Source: Straminergon stramineum
Lineage: Eukaryota > Streptophyta > Bryopsida > Hypnales > Calliergonaceae
Assembly: GCA_963920665.1 (NCBI GenBank)
Contig: OY987264.1
Coordinates: 18,704,906 to 18,768,905 of the forward strand
DNA: 64,000 nt
Reading direction: 5' to 3'
In this document: piece by piece, positions 63,576 through 64,000 of the stretch
How positions within the stretch are numbered: the first letter of the stretch is position 1
Layout: every line of letters starts with the position of its first letter
Made by a program: the position numbers and the translations under genes
Notes under the pieces: model-generated
What the model saw: only the letters and a program-made list of their open reading frames with translations
Databases searched by the model: none
Told to the model about the DNA's origin: nothing

Positions 63576-64000
63576 TATCCACCACGACAGCCACTTCGTG
63601 CGAATTCGAGAATTCGATGAAACCTACGCCAAAAATTTAAAGAAAACATCACCGCCAAATAATCAGCATCAGCTGTCAATGTGCCAGCGCGCGTTTCATA
63701 ATCATTAACTTAACACTTCGTTGCGATCGTAAAGTCTAAAAGTTTCGAATCCAGTTGAGAATTATGAAATACTGCCTTCGAGCTAGAAGCAAACAGATAA
63801 AGAAAACCAAAAGCATCAGGTTGCAATTTGAAAATGCTACTGCGCTCAAGTTGATCAATACGTCAATTGGATGGAAAGGAGCGGCGCATTTCTCCAGACA
63901 GCATTAATGATGAGCTCCAGACAGCATTCGGATTGCAGAAGTCGAAACAAATCCAGAGTAGCGCAAGTGGAAGTGCTCCAGCAAACGCGCAACCTGGAGC
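63576..64000 (-). promoter_or_regulatory. likely promoter of the SHPRH-type gene
   Basis: It lies upstream of the presumed first exon and is richer in GC than the intron. No TATA box is obvious. An E2F-like site is at 63652-63659. A 74-codon frame at 63455-63679 (-) overlaps the presumed leader and is not supported as a gene. Confidence 0.45.
63652..63659 (-). promoter_or_regulatory. E2F-like site
   Basis: On the gene's strand it reads TTTGGCGG, which fits the plant E2F consensus WTTSSCSS. It is about 150 bases upstream of the presumed first donor. S-phase control would suit a replication-repair gene, but one 8-base match is weak on its own. Confidence 0.4.

Noticed and set aside
63455..63679. 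74-codon minus-strand frame in the SHPRH 5' region
   Set aside because: It crosses a likely splice donor, lies in the presumed leader and has no recognised domain.
1..64000. CRISPR array, bacterial operon or prophage
   Set aside because: Intron-bearing nuclear plant genes and plant-type transposons throughout. No regularly spaced short repeats were seen.

Overview
The window is nuclear DNA of a land plant. It has three intact, intron-rich plant genes with compact GT-AG introns (about 80 to 860 bases). The roughly 50 kb between them is AT-rich and full of decayed transposable elements. The short introns, high AT content and protein sequences suggest an early-diverging land plant, perhaps a bryophyte. 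That is an inference; nothing here fixes the species.

Layout. 1-2.6 kb: a decayed retroelement on the minus strand, one 660-codon frame broken by four stops. 2.6-7.6 kb: AT-rich DNA with a CACTA-like element and two elements bounded by TTAA. 7.8-9.5 kb, plus strand: cytosolic ribosomal protein L26 (uL24), four coding exons. 10.5-42.3 kb: no intact gene. This holds a copia-type gag relic, many short elements of the form TTAA|CCCCTAAA...TTTAGGGG|TTAA, a CACTA miniature element, LTR-like dispersed repeats, a large inverted repeat able to fold into a hairpin, and an orphan exon-like fragment. 44.0-47.1 kb, plus strand: inositol monophosphatase / L-galactose-1-phosphate phosphatase (VTC4 type), nine coding exons, 270 residues. 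47.7-49.9 kb: tandem repeats and a 1.2-kb inverted-repeat element. 50.6-61.8 kb, minus strand: a SHPRH-type SNF2 / PHD / RING protein, 21 coding exons, 1784 residues, with its likely promoter at 63.5-63.7 kb.

The three genes have housekeeping roles: translation, ascorbate / myo-inositol metabolism and DNA-damage tolerance. They do not form a pathway together. I joined every exon by hand, and phase and length agree at every junction. The one exception is the donor of SHPRH exon 1, which has two in-frame options.

The most unusual signal is the constellation of TTAA-bounded miniature elements. Target and termini match the piggyBac superfamily, which is unusual for a land plant. No transposase is visible in the window. 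I found no CRISPR array, rRNA or convincing tRNA, and no evidence for a wholly new multi-gene system.
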